In this document: positions 44,911-53,845 of the stretch, piece after piece | How the letters are laid out: each line of letters opens with the position of its first letter | Numbering within the stretch: the stretch's first letter is position 1 | DNA from: Candidatus Freyarchaeota archaeon | Lineage (GTDB): Archaea; Asgardarchaeota; Jordiarchaeia; Jordiarchaeales; Jordiarchaeaceae | Length of the DNA: 64,000 nucleotides | Reading direction: 5' to 3' | Assembly (NCBI GenBank): GCA_030587365.1 | Contig: JAUQZE010000011.1 | Span: 1-64,000 of the forward strand | Notes under the pieces: generated by a model | The model's input: the letters and a program-made list of their open reading frames with translations, nothing else | Databases searched by the model: none | Told to the model about the DNA's origin: nothing | Position numbers and translations under genes: made by a program

Positions 44911-45087
44911 TGTTTATAAAAAGGGTAGCCAGATACTTTTATACGTCTCTAGAAAATATTTTTACATAAAAATATTAATAGTATTGATGAAGCGTGAGAG
45001 AGGGACGCTCACGTATCCTCTCAAAAAGCTGATTAAACTCGAACCTTTAAACAATTAGGTGTTAAAATTGTTGGTGGTGTTAAAGGA

Positions 45088-46476
45088 GTGGCTGACATAA
45101 AGCCAAAGCACTTTACCGAAGAAGAAATTGTAGAATTGTTAACCGAAGTAACCGATGAGGAGTTACAAAAGTGTCATAAACATGAACTCGTTCCGTCGAA
45201 AGATGTGATTCTATTTCAGGGAACGCCCGGTGAGGCTTTAGTTAAGGATACCAAGGGTAATGAATACATTGATTTCACCTCACAAGCATGGTCACTAGGA
45301 ATAGGTTACATACAACAGGATGTTATGTTCGCAGCAATGGAGCAAATGAAACACATCTCCCACGCCCGCAACCAGTTTCAAACAATCCCCCGAATAAAAC
45401 TCGTGAACAAACTCTCAGAAATGGCGCCCGGCGACCTTAAGAACGTGGTGCTGAACACCCAAGGCGGATCGGTTGCAGTTGAAGTGGCATTGAAACTCGC
45501 CATGGTGAACAGGCCAGCTATGCAGGACATTTTCATAACAATGTGGGGCGGATACCACGGAAACACCCTCGCCCTAATGGCTCCAACACATTTCATGCCC
45601 CTAGTAGTTAGATACAAAGGATTTGGAAGAGAACACTTCGTTAAATCACCTTTCCCCTACTGCTACCGATGTCCCTTCGGACAAAAAGACATATCCGAGT
45701 GCGGAGACCTGTGCCTAACTATGCTCCAAAAGACCATAGACTATGGTTGCCAAGGATTGCCCATCGGAGTGCTCCTAGAGCCTATTCAGGGACCGACGGG
45801 AGAAGTACCCGCTCCCCCGGAGTTTATTAAGGGAGCCCGAGAGGTTTGCAATAAGAACAATCTTCTGCTTATTTTCGACGAGTCTCAGACCGCGTTCGGT
45901 AGGATAGGCACAATGTTTGCGGCGGAGTACTATGATGCTGTACCCGACCTCATGGCTCTCACGAAAGCTCTAGGCGGCGGTTTCCCCATGGGTGCGACAC
46001 TAGCTAGTGAAAAACTGGGAATGTTCACACCCGCCGAGCAACACAGCACTTTCAGCGCGAACCCCGTCTGCTACGCCGCTGCGTTAGTAAACTTGGAACT
46101 CATCCAAAGACTCGATTTACCTAAGAGAGCCGAGGAGATGGGAAAGTATCTAATGAAAAGGTTCCTTGAACTGCAGGAAAATTACCCCATAATGGGAGAT
46201 GTGCGAGGAATCGGACTATTCCAAGGGGTTGAACTGGTAAAAGACCCCCGAACAAAGGAGCCTGCAAACACCGCGGCAGAACATTTCGTTGAAGAAGCAC
46301 TCAAAAGAGGATTAATACTAGACCTGTGCCAACCGGTAATCACGCTACGCGGGCAATTCATAAGAAGCACACTAACCATAAAACCGCCCCTAGTCCTCAC
46401 CCGGGAACAGGTTGATCGGGCGATGGAAATATTCGAGGAGTGTCTACAAACAGTTACCCCCCTCATAAAAACCTAA
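45088..46476 (+). CDS. Class III PLP-dependent aminotransferase
   Basis: A 462-residue protein of the 4-aminobutyrate/ornithine aminotransferase group. PLP features are NTQGGSVAVEVALK, IFDESQTAFGR (Asp on the pyridine nitrogen) and ALTKALGGGFPMGA with the Schiff-base Lys. Four Cys in CYRCPFGQKDISECGDLC form a candidate metal-binding insert that is common in related family members annotated as aspartate-type class III transferases. GTG at 45088 follows GGTGGTG. It is not in the dehydratase operon (177-base gap) but points the same way. Confidence 0.85.
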   Translation: MADIKPKHFTEEEIVELLTEVTDEELQKCHKHELVPSKDVILFQGTPGEALVKDTKGNEYIDFTSQAWSLGIGYIQQDVMFAAMEQMKHISHARNQFQTIPRIKLVNKLSEMAPGDLKNVVLNTQGGSVAVEVALKLAMVNRPAMQDIFITMWGGYHGNTLALMAPTHFMPLVVRYKGFGREHFVKSPFPYCYRCPFGQKDISECGDLCLTMLQKTIDYGCQGLPIGVLLEPIQGPTGEVPAPPEFIKGAREVCNKNNLLLIFDESQTAFGRIGTMFAAEYYDAVPDLMALTKALGGGFPMGATLASEKLGMFTPAEQHSTFSANPVCYAAALVNLELIQRLDLPKRAEEMGKYLMKRFLELQENYPIMGDVRGIGLFQGVELVKDPRTKEPANTAAEHFVEEALKRGLILDLCQPVITLRGQFIRSTLTIKPPLVLTREQVDRAMEIFEECLQTVTPLIKT

Positions 46477-46503
46477 AAACCGAAGCCCAAACCCTTCCCA
46501 ACA

Positions 46504-46518
46504 ATTTTTCTTTTTTTA
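46504..46518 (+). terminator. T-rich terminator
   Basis: A TTTTTCTTTTTTT run follows the aminotransferase gene 27 bases after its stop, as in archaeal oligo-T termination. Confidence 0.55.
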
Positions 46519-46695
46519 ACACCCAAACAGAGAATTCTACAGAACTTTCTTTTTCCATGTAGATTTGTGATAAACGGCTCCAAACTTTTTATGTCTCAAA
46601 CCCTGCTTTAAGAAACTATTTAAGAGAGCACATTCTTAAACAAATATTTGAAAAATGTGAAAAAATTGAAAATGGAATAGTTGGAGGTTAAAGAG

Positions 46696-48294
46696 TTGGG
46701 AGAACAATGTGTGCTAACACACGATGTAGGAACATCGGGGGATAAGGCGACGCTGGTAGGCACATCAGGCAAAATACTCGGCGTCGCGGAGAAAGATTAT
46801 GATGTGAACTATCCAGAACCGGGATGGGCTGAACAGGACCCCAAACAGTACTGGGACGCGGTGGTAGAAACAACCAAGGCACTCCTAAAGAAGACAAAAA
46901 CGAACCCCAAAGACGTGATCGGAATAAGCCTAGATGCCCAGATGATGGGAGCAATACCAGTAGACAAAAACGGCAACGCCCTAAGACCAGCAATGATCTG
47001 GCTTGACGCCCGAAGCCAAAAACAATCAGCAGAATTCGAAAAAAAATTCGACCCAATAAGCCAACTGCTCGACATGGGAAACCTACCCATGACCACAGCA
47101 AAAGACGTCATCCCCAAAATCTGGTGGATCAGAGACAACGAACCCAAAGTCTTTGAGAAAGCCTACAAGTGGTGCGACGTTAAGGACTACGTAATCCGCA
47201 AACTCGTAGGAGAGTTCTACACGGATTGGAGCACCGCCCTCCTCTTCGGACTTTTCCACATCCAAAACCATGTCTGGGTAGACCAAATAATCGAAGGCGT
47301 AGGCCTATCAAGAGATAAGCTCTGCGAAGTCACCAAAACCACGGATGTTATAGGAACCCTAACAAAAGAAGCCGCCCGCGAATTGGGACTCACCACAGAA
47401 ACCCCCGTAATCTGCGGCGCGGGCGACGCACCAGCCACCCACGTGGGTTCAGGTGCAATTAAAACCCTCGAGGGGCACTTATACCTGGGCTCATCCGGAT
47501 GGGTTTCCGTGGCAATGGACAACTTCGCCGTTGACCCCGAGACCGGCATTGCAACCATCTACTCCGGAGTCCCGGGCAAATTCATGCTCATCGGCGAAAT
47601 GGAGAGCGTCGCTGCACCCTTCAAATGGTTCAGAGACAATCTCGCTGCGGCAGAGTGCCAAATAGCCACGGAACGCGGATGCGACCCCTACGACGTCATC
47701 AACGAAGAAGCAGCAGCAGTAGGGCCTGGCGCAAAGAAGCTAATCTTCCTACCCTGGATGCTCGGAGAAAGAGCACCAATACAGGACACCACAGTCAGAG
47801 GCGGCTTCATAAACCTGAGCTTCCACCACGGTCCACCCGAAATCGCCCGAGCCATACTGGAAGGAGTAGCCTACCACATAAGGTGGATAACCAAAAACAT
47901 TCAGAAAGTCCTCGACCGAGGCGTCCTAGACCCAAACCAGCCTAAACCCGAAATCAAATCCCTAAACGCCTGCGGAGGAGGAGCAGTAAGCCCCCTCTGG
48001 ATGCAAATATTCGCAGACGTACTAAGCAAAAGGATAAGACCAATAAGAGAACCCCGCTCGGTCGCAGCCATAGGAATAGCAATAATATCCATGGTCGGAC
48101 TAAAAATATACTCTGACTTCGAAACCGCCGTGGACAAAATAATCAAAGTCGAAAAAGACTATTACCCAAACGAAAACCTGAAACCAGTATACGACGAAAT
48201 GTACAATGTATTCGAAGGAATCTACCCCAAACTAAAAGAAGTCTACCAAACCCTCAACAAGGGCGAAATCCATAAAAAAATAATAGAACCCTAA
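46696..48294 (+). CDS. FGGY-family carbohydrate kinase (xylulokinase-like)
   Basis: A 532-residue sugar kinase of the ASKHA fold. The phosphate-1 loop is HDVGTSGDKATLVG, the second is ICGAGDAPATHVGSGA, and LNACGGGAVSPLWMQIFADVL is the adenosine-binding stretch. ISLDAQMMGAIPV and PAMIWLDARS match xylulokinase-like members. The sugar is not determined; D-xylulose is the default guess. TTG at 46696 follows GGAGG by about eight bases and is preferred over the TTG at 46681. It shows similar codon use to its neighbours. Confidence 0.85.
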   Translation: MGEQCVLTHDVGTSGDKATLVGTSGKILGVAEKDYDVNYPEPGWAEQDPKQYWDAVVETTKALLKKTKTNPKDVIGISLDAQMMGAIPVDKNGNALRPAMIWLDARSQKQSAEFEKKFDPISQLLDMGNLPMTTAKDVIPKIWWIRDNEPKVFEKAYKWCDVKDYVIRKLVGEFYTDWSTALLFGLFHIQNHVWVDQIIEGVGLSRDKLCEVTKTTDVIGTLTKEAARELGLTTETPVICGAGDAPATHVGSGAIKTLEGHLYLGSSGWVSVAMDNFAVDPETGIATIYSGVPGKFMLIGEMESVAAPFKWFRDNLAAAECQIATERGCDPYDVINEEAAAVGPGAKKLIFLPWMLGERAPIQDTTVRGGFINLSFHHGPPEIARAILEGVAYHIRWITKNIQKVLDRGVLDPNQPKPEIKSLNACGGGAVSPLWMQIFADVLSKRIRPIREPRSVAAIGIAIISMVGLKIYSDFETAVDKIIKVEKDYYPNENLKPVYDEMYNVFEGIYPKLKEVYQTLNKGEIHKKIIEP

Positions 48295-48697
48295 ATTCTC
48301 ACCCAACATTCCACCTTTTTTTGGGATATTATTCGCTTAATACACTCAGCATCACCATCCAATAGAAAGAATGGATGCTGCGCTCTACCTCAATAGTTTA
48401 ATCTTAATTCTATTTTACCAAGTTAATAGATAATAGTGTATTCAATAGGGGTTTTGATTCAAACAGTCTCAGTTATATATGATTTATAAACAAATATGAT
48501 TCGATTTGCACAAAATAGGAAAATGAATTTTTATAAAAAGCGAAGACCCCGAAAATTCTTTTTTTCAACACAACAGAAGCCATAGTATCGGCGCAAACAA
48601 AAATAACAAACTAACAAAAAAGCATAACCTATATATAAATCAAAACAAGATACTAAAATAAGTGCCAGAACTTGAACAGAGTCAAGAGGGTGCTTGC
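48295..48697. other. Intergenic region with promoter-like repeat shared with 50.1 kb
   Basis: This 403-base AT-rich gap begins with a T-run terminator (CCTTTTTTTGGG at about 48312). From about 48634 the sequence ATAAATCAAAACAAGATACT is repeated upstream of the paralogous gene at 50161. No gene is seen in it. Confidence 0.4.
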
Positions 48698-49270
48698 GTG
48701 AAGGAAATAACCCCCGGCGTAGCCGTAATCGGACCATTATTGATTTTCCTCGGAATAGCATCCCTAATGTTTTCCCTACCCAATTTACTCTTCGGAGGAG
48801 GCTTTCAACTCTTCCCCCTAATATTCTTTCTACCATTCCTACTATTCTCCTCATACTTCTTTGGAGGAATGGGGGGGTCTCTCCCATTCATAATCAGCTT
48901 AATCTTAATCTTCTATATTTCACAGACCAACACATTCTCTTTTACCACAGTGTTACCATGGATAGGGGTAGCACTCATAATAGCCGGAATAGCTGTTATT
49001 ATAGTGGGCAGCAGAGCTGAAGCAAAAGCCAGAGTAACCATCCGGGGGAGGCAACCAGTACTTAAGGAAACAATCAAAGAAAGAGAGATTGGATACATTC
49101 GCTGCAGATACTGTGGAGCCAAAGTGTCAGAAACGGAAAGAAAGTGCCCCGAATGCGGAGCCAAACTATAACCAAAATATCAAAGCCCGGGTCTACATTT
49201 TCTGACTTGCATTTCAAATACGAATCCAACAAGAACAACTATTAATCCTGAAAAAGATTTTTAACACCAC
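48634..49270. repeat. Segmental duplication, copy A
   Basis: This copy aligns by eye with 50094-50710. Shared parts are the leader (ATAAATCAAAACAAGATACTA, CCAGAACTTGAACAGAG), the C-terminal zinc-ribbon coding end, and about 100 bases downstream (CGGTCTACATTTTCT, TGCATTTCAAATACGA, CAACTATTAATCC). The 5' two thirds of the gene inside has diverged more than its flanks. Copy B is followed by the RuBisCO-like gene; this copy is followed by an unrelated gene and then a fragment of the RuBisCO-like 3' end. Confidence 0.75.
48698..49171 (+). CDS. Membrane protein with C-terminal zinc ribbon, copy A
   Basis: A 157-residue protein with four hydrophobic segments (IGPLLIFLGIASLMF, LFPLIFFLPFLLFSSYFF, SLPFIISLILIFYI, LPWIGVALIIAGIAVIIVG) and a C-terminal zinc ribbon, YIRCRYCGAKVSETERKCPECGAKL (four Cys). 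GTG at 48698 follows AGAGGGTG, as in the paralogue. A GTG at 48662 would add 12 residues but is not supported by the paralogue. Family not recognised; the topology suggests a small membrane adapter with a cytoplasmic zinc finger. Confidence 0.7.
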   Translation: MKEITPGVAVIGPLLIFLGIASLMFSLPNLLFGGGFQLFPLIFFLPFLLFSSYFFGGMGGSLPFIISLILIFYISQTNTFSFTTVLPWIGVALIIAGIAVIIVGSRAEAKARVTIRGRQPVLKETIKEREIGYIRCRYCGAKVSETERKCPECGAKL

Positions 49271-49344
49271 AAAAAAAACCAGAAAAATCTGTTCAACAGT
49301 TCAGTGAATAAAAAATGTGGAAATACAAAAAAGAAAAAGAAAGA

Positions 49345-49683
49345 TCAAACCCAATCGCCAATACGAAGTGATTCGTTATAGAAATGGTCCGCTTGAAGTT
49401 CAAACATCGATTCATCCCATTGTTTGAGATCTATTTTTACTATTTTTCCTTGTATCAATACTCTATCACCCGTCCTGAAATAACCGACCCCTAAAACCCG
49501 AACTAGAATTTCGTCAGGAATTCCTCCAATATTTTCTTCTAATTTTATTGAAAAATAAGTAAAGTTGCCCACTATGCGACTGCCAAATCTAATATGTGAA
49601 ACCATGGATAATCCTGTTGCTACACCTCGAATCAAGCCTTCATATACTACTTGTTCTTTCCCCATTTCAAGTGTCACCTCCAT
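49345..49683 (-). CDS. Small beta-rich, possibly OB-fold protein
   Basis: A 112-residue protein rich in beta-strand-like stretches (EQVVYEGLIRGVATGLSMVSHIRFGSRIVGNFTYFSIKL, RVLGVGYFRTGDRVLIQGKIVKIDL). The phrase VGYFRTGDRVLIQGKIVKID fits an OB-fold strand set. It has no catalytic residues. A CTCC/GGAGG-like ribosome site precedes the ATG on the minus strand. It sits inside the duplicated region but has no copy near 50 kb, so it may have been inserted or the other copy lost. Confidence 0.55.
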   Translation of the reverse strand: MEVTLEMGKEQVVYEGLIRGVATGLSMVSHIRFGSRIVGNFTYFSIKLEENIGGIPDEILVRVLGVGYFRTGDRVLIQGKIVKIDLKQWDESMFELQADHFYNESLRIGDWV

Positions 49684-49919
49684 TTTTCCAATAAATTTTG
49701 TTCATTCCTAAAATTAAAGGTATGTTTAATAAAGTTTAGTAATTTCTAATTTTTCATTAATTATGAGTTACACCCTTCCTCCGATTCTAAATGAAGAATT
49801 ATGTATTCTCTTTCTGTTATCTTCCCTTTTCTATTTTAATGCTTTCACTCAACCCTTCCCTTAAGAAGGAATTCAGAACACCCATACAAAACGGTTAAGA
49901 AAGAATGAATACTAGAAAA

Positions 49920-50060
49920 AGCGGCAGAAAACAAAAAAAGAGAAGGAGAAAGACCCGAAACTAAAACATTTCACACCGTTTTACTCGTCTTCCAGGTACC
50001 CAGAGCACGACCAAGCTCCTTATGATCCTCAGCATACTTATCCAGTGGAATATTCCTCAA
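49920..50060 (-). pseudogene. Truncated duplicate of the RuBisCO-like gene 3' end
   Basis: Minus-strand sequence matching the last ~25 codons and downstream flank of the RuBisCO-like gene at 50829. Shared runs on the plus strand are ATTTCACACCGTTTTACTCGTCTTCC and GAGCACGACCAAGCTCCTTATGATCCTCAGCATACTT, differing by few bases. Similarity stops near 50060 within the gene, so only the extreme C-terminus is present. It is a relic of the segmental duplication. Confidence 0.8.
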
Positions 50061-50093
50061 TAAACCAGATGCTACGTTCCCTAAGCGTAAATC

Positions 50094-50710
50094 ATAAATA
50101 AATCAAAACAAGATACTAAGATTAGCACCAGAACTTGAACAGAGACAAGAGAGTGATTATGTGAAAAAATATTTAGGCCCAATCGGATTATTTATGTGCT
50201 GGGTCGGTATTATACTTGTATTTTTTAACCTTCAAGGTTTAAATATCGGAATCGTTAACCCCACACCCCTATTATTACCTTATCTCTTAACTTTGATGGT
50301 ATACCCCACTCCCACAATGGGCTTATTCTTAACCTTATATCTTTCATGGTCACAGGCCAGCGTGAACTCTAGCGCACCGTTAGCGTGGACAGGGATAACA
50401 CTCATAGTAGCCGGAATAGCCTTTCTCATAGTGGGCGTCAGAGCCGCAGCAAAAGCCAGAGAAACACTCCGGACGACGCCAACAGTAATTAAGGAAACAA
50501 TCAAAGAAAGAGAGATCGTATACATTCGCTGCAGATACTGCGGAGCCAAAGTACCAGAAACGGAAAAAGAGTGCCATAAATGCGGAGCAACACTATAACC
50601 AAAATACCCAAGCCCCGGTCTACATTTTCTAACCTGCATTTCAAATACGAATTCCAACGAGACCAACTATTAATCCCGAGAAAGATATCTTAACACAACA
50701 AAAAACAAAA
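50094..50710. repeat. Segmental duplication, copy B
   Basis: Counterpart of 48634-49270 (see there). In this copy the downstream flank continues into the complete RuBisCO-like gene on the minus strand. It is therefore closer to the original order, and copy A plus the fragment at 49920 is probably the derived side. Confidence 0.75.
50161..50598 (+). CDS. Membrane protein with C-terminal zinc ribbon, copy B
   Basis: A 145-residue paralogue of the gene at 48698. It has three to four hydrophobic segments (IGLFMCWVGIILVFFNL, LLLPYLLTLMVY, LAWTGITLIVAGIAFLIVGV) and the zinc ribbon YIRCRYCGAKVPETEKECHKCGATL. The linker ETIKEREI before the ribbon is identical in both copies while the membrane half differs much, so the ribbon end is conserved or was homogenised. 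The GTG start is placed by analogy with copy A. Confidence 0.7.
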   Translation: MKKYLGPIGLFMCWVGIILVFFNLQGLNIGIVNPTPLLLPYLLTLMVYPTPTMGLFLTLYLSWSQASVNSSAPLAWTGITLIVAGIAFLIVGVRAAAKARETLRTTPTVIKETIKEREIVYIRCRYCGAKVPETEKECHKCGATL

Positions 50711-50828
50711 CTAGACCAGAAAAATCCGCTTAGCAATTTTTTATCCGCTAAAAATAGAAACACAGAAAAACGCGGCAAAAAATAAAAACAAAAAAAGAAA
50801 AGGGAGAAAACCCCGAAACTAAACCATT

Positions 50829-52166
50829 TCACACCGTTTTACTCGTCTTCCAAGTACCAAGAGCACGACCAAGCTCCTTATGATCCTCAGCATACTTCTC
50901 CAAGGGAATACCCTTCACACTAGCATCGATAGCCTGACGGAAAGCAGTAGCACCAGCACGAGGACCATCGGGATGCGCGTGGATAGCGCCACCAACACCC
51001 ACAATGAAATCCTTACCAATATCCGCCATAATCTGGGGAACAAGCTGAACAATCATACCACCAGCAGGCATAGGCAAAGTAGGCTTCAAGTGATAGAACG
51101 GAAACGTCAACTCACGCCAAACCTGCAGATAAGTCTCCTTCATAAACGGCGCCTTCCCATAGGGGGCGGGGTTTTTCTAGCTCTGGCAGGGGTGTCCTGC
51201 TAGATATACTTCCATGTCGGCGCCTGCTAGTCTGCAGAATTTTCCTAGTATGAGTCTGGCGTCTACTCCGTAGTGTGGTGAGGCATAATGAACGGCGGCA
51301 TAATCACTATGGGCTAGTATGGGTACTTTTATGCTTGGATCCTCAGCTAGGTCTCTGAATGTTTCGTATCCTGTTGTGATTATGTTGACCATGAGGGCGT
51401 TTGCTCCTAGGTCTATGGCTTTTTCTGCTAGTTCTAGGGTTTTTTTGGGTCGGTCGGTTATGTTGACTGTGTATAGTGTTTTTTCTCCTTTTTCTTGGTC
51501 TGCTTTGTCGATTGCTTCCATGAATTTTGTTACTCGGTCTTCTACTCTGTTTAGTTCCATGTCTGCTAGTAGTTCGTCGTCTTTGATGAAGTCTACTCCG
51601 CCTGCTGCGGCTTCGTATGCTAGGTCTGCTCCTATTTCGCAGGGTGAGTAGACGCAGGGTTTTATCATGTTGTTTAGTATGGGGCGGTCTTTTACTCCGA
51701 GTATTTTTCTTACTCCTTGTATTCCGTATTTTGGTCCTTTGAATCCTTGTACCCATTTTTTGGGGAATTGGAGGTCTAGTAGTTTTATTTTTCCGGCTGC
51801 GGAGAGGTTTCCTACTACTGTGCTTAGGAGTACGGGTAGGTTGGGGTCGCCGAGGTTTCTTATGGGATATGCGATTTTTATTATCCAGTGTCTTTCTTCT
51901 GTTTTGGGGAGTTGCCATTGGTGGGGTGGGATTTCGAATACTGCTGTTACTCGGGCTGCGTGTAGTTTTCTCACTTCGGGTGTTTCTTTGGGTACTGGTG
52001 TCCATGTTCCGGTGCTTTGTTCTAGTGCTAGTGCTATGGCTAGTGTGTATCCGTCTAGCCATGAGGGTTGGATTGAGTAGTATGTTGCTATTATGTTTTC
52101 TTCGGGGTCTACGCCTTCGGGGAGTGCTTCCATTGTTGTTAATAATTCATAGTCTTTTTCGCCCAA
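50829..52166 (-). CDS. RuBisCO-like protein (form IV-like), interrupted by in-frame TAG
   Basis: The N-terminal domain (GVDPEENIIATYY), the barrel motif MIKPCVYSP (K169, C171 where RuBisCO has KPK), GGVDFIKDDELL (K195, D197, E198, the carbamylated-Lys triad position) and GGAIHAHPDGPRAGATAFRQA are present. There is no loop-6 GxVxGKxEG. Instead the protein has PAPYGKAPFMKE, as in non-carboxylating RuBisCO-like proteins such as the MtnW group. An in-frame TAG at 51177-51179 and about nine odd codons (AGHPCQS, stop, K) split MEVYL from NPAPYGK; both flanks are in the same frame. The inverted repeat TCTAGC/GCTAGA brackets this stretch. Start TTG 52166 lies eight bases after AAAGGAGG. A mini-intron, TAG readthrough or decay could explain it. 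Confidence 0.72.
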
Positions 52167-52352
52167 TTTTTTTTCCTCCTTTTGCTTCAGGTTTATTCGT
52201 GGTTGTGGAACTTTTAAAGTTTTGTTCATTGTGTTTGCGGCTTTTTGGGTTTTTCATGTTTGGCTGTTTTTGGGTTTTTGATTTTGTGTTTTTGGGCTGC
52301 ATAGGGGCACTAAAACTCCTGTTGGAACAGGCGAAAACGTGAAACTGGAGAG

Positions 52353-53063
52353 CTAGATACTGTTGCTCTGCTTGGAGCGGGTTCTTGTGCTATTTGACTT
52401 CCTCAGGCGGGGGAGTAGTCGTCGCGTGTGTTGCATGTAATTACGATATTCTTGGCCAAAGTGGGCGAGCATCATCTCCTCCTCTTTGTCGATCCGTTTG
52501 TTGATAATGATGATTGTTAGTGCAGAGACAACCAGGATGACCCAATCTGTCGCAATAAAACCAGTGGCGAACATGAATAGCAGCGATGCTGTGTACATGG
52601 GATGTCGAACCCGACTATACGGGCCATGTGTAACTAATTGGTGGCCTGGTTTAAGCTCTAGGGTTGCGGTCCAAAACGTTCCTAGAGTCCTATGCACCCA
52701 TACGAGTAAGAGTAAGGAGAAAGCACCCAGCCCCACTCCGATCCAGCTCATCCAATTGAAACTTGGAAATAAAGCGAAACTGGAAGGAATGGGAAGACTT
52801 GAAAAAGTAGCCCATGTGTGCCATGGAGGAACTAGAAGGTACAGGAACATTGGGATTGCCCATGCGATTGCACTCAAATCCTGGATTACAACGTCGCGTT
52901 TTCGCTCGTAAACGCGGGTTTCCTTCATACGCCGCTTCTTCATGAGTTCTGGGTCGACCTTCTTCATCTTGTGAGTGTAATAGCCGCGAATAGATCCAAA
53001 AAGAATTAACAAGACCGCGAGGCTAATCCTGAATAGCGGCTCATCGTCGGTCAGAATGCACAT
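52353..53063 (-). CDS. Isoprenylcysteine carboxyl methyltransferase-like membrane protein
   Basis: A 236-residue protein with five to six hydrophobic segments and the ICMT/PEMT C-terminal motif VTHGPYSRVRHPMYTASLLFMFATGF, EEEMMLAHFGQEYRNYMQHTRRLLP. The family methylates small molecules or prenyl-cysteine at membranes with SAM; in archaea substrates are unknown. It is preceded by DDEPLFRISLAVLLILFG as first segment. A basic, Arg-rich tail (LPRLRKSNSTRTRSK) follows the catalytic region. Start is a GTG/ATG near 53063. Confidence 0.75.
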   Translation of the reverse strand: MCILTDDEPLFRISLAVLLILFGSIRGYYTHKMKKVDPELMKKRRMKETRVYERKRDVVIQDLSAIAWAIPMFLYLLVPPWHTWATFSSLPIPSSFALFPSFNWMSWIGVGLGAFSLLLLVWVHRTLGTFWTATLELKPGHQLVTHGPYSRVRHPMYTASLLFMFATGFIATDWVILVVSALTIIIINKRIDKEEEMMLAHFGQEYRNYMQHTRRLLPRLRKSNSTRTRSKQSNSI

Positions 53064-53377
53064 GTGGTTCAGTTAGCTTCCGTCCACTTAAAAGGATTCT
53101 TATGCATCGATCTGGCGCTAATTGAAACAGGTTCTCTAGCATCGGAGGCATGCAAGCAATTCAACTGGTTCCATCTCACTACAGAGAAGTCAATGCAGGC
53201 CTTTTCAACTGGGTGTACGTTTTATTTCTTGTTTTTGGGTTGTTGGTGGGGGGTTTGTGTTTTTGGGCTATGCTGTGGGTTTTGGGGGGTTTAGATAGTT
53301 TTTTATAGGACTTTTGTGTTCTACTTATGAATAAATTTTTATTGTTTGTTTTGGATTGAGAATTAGGAGGTTTGGTT
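53064..53377. other. Intergenic region without recognised gene
   Basis: This 314-base gap lies between two divergently placed genes. It includes a T/G-rich stretch (TTTTTGGGTTGTTGGTGGGG) and promoter-like A/T around 53310-53345. A 76-residue frame at 53064-53294 lacks coding character and is not called. Confidence 0.35.
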
Positions 53378-53845
53378 TTGGTTGTTGAAGGTGTGACGAG
53401 AGATATTATAAAGGAAATAGTTGATGCGATGGTGGTTGTGTTTAATAGTCGGGAGCCAGAGTTTAAGGAAAAAATGAAGTCTATTACTAAGGGGAAGCGT
53501 AAGGTTTACCGGTTTGACGTTACGGATATTGGTCTTACCTGTGATGTGGAGCTCACTTCTGAGGGTGATGTTGTGGTTCATTGGGATGCTTTGCAGGATG
53601 TGGAGCCGGATTTGAAGATTTCCTCGGAAACTGTGGTGTTCGATGGGGTGATGACTCAGAGGGTTTCTCCAGTGACGGTTATGTTGAAGCGGAAAGCTAA
53701 GGTGAAAGGGTCTCTTAGGGAGTTGAATAAGTTCAGACCGATAATACCTGAGATGAGCGTTTCTTACAAAAAGGCTAGGGCTCACATCGCGGAAAAGCAC
53801 GGTCTCCAAGAGGCTCTTAAGAAGTTAGATGAAACAAAAATTTAG
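53378..53845 (+). CDS. SCP2 sterol-carrier-like domain protein
   Basis: A 155-residue protein with the strand-helix pattern of SCP2-type lipid-carrier domains: YRFDVTDIGLTCDVELTSEGDVVVHWDALQDVEPDLKISSETVVFDGVMTQRVSPVTVMLKRKAKVKGSLRELNKF, the last part matching the helix end of the fold (GSLRELNKFRPII). TTG at 53378 follows AGGAGG by seven bases. The family binds hydrophobic ligands; what this one carries is unknown. Confidence 0.6.
   Translation: MVVEGVTRDIIKEIVDAMVVVFNSREPEFKEKMKSITKGKRKVYRFDVTDIGLTCDVELTSEGDVVVHWDALQDVEPDLKISSETVVFDGVMTQRVSPVTVMLKRKAKVKGSLRELNKFRPIIPEMSVSYKKARAHIAEKHGLQEALKKLDETKI

Noticed and set aside
51177..51179. Pyrrolysine codon in the RuBisCO-like gene
   Set aside because: No pyl genes are in the window and the surrounding codons also fit no family member, so readthrough alone would leave an odd insertion.
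51170..51205. Canonical BHB intron in the RuBisCO-like gene
   Set aside because: No pairing gives a 4-bp central helix plus inner and outer helices at in-frame cut sites; only a weak form was found, so it is reported as a hypothesis and not annotated as an intron.
53064..53294. 76-residue ORF upstream of the SCP2-like gene
   Set aside because: No ribosome site, odd Trp/Cys/Gly-rich end, and composition unlike the neighbours.
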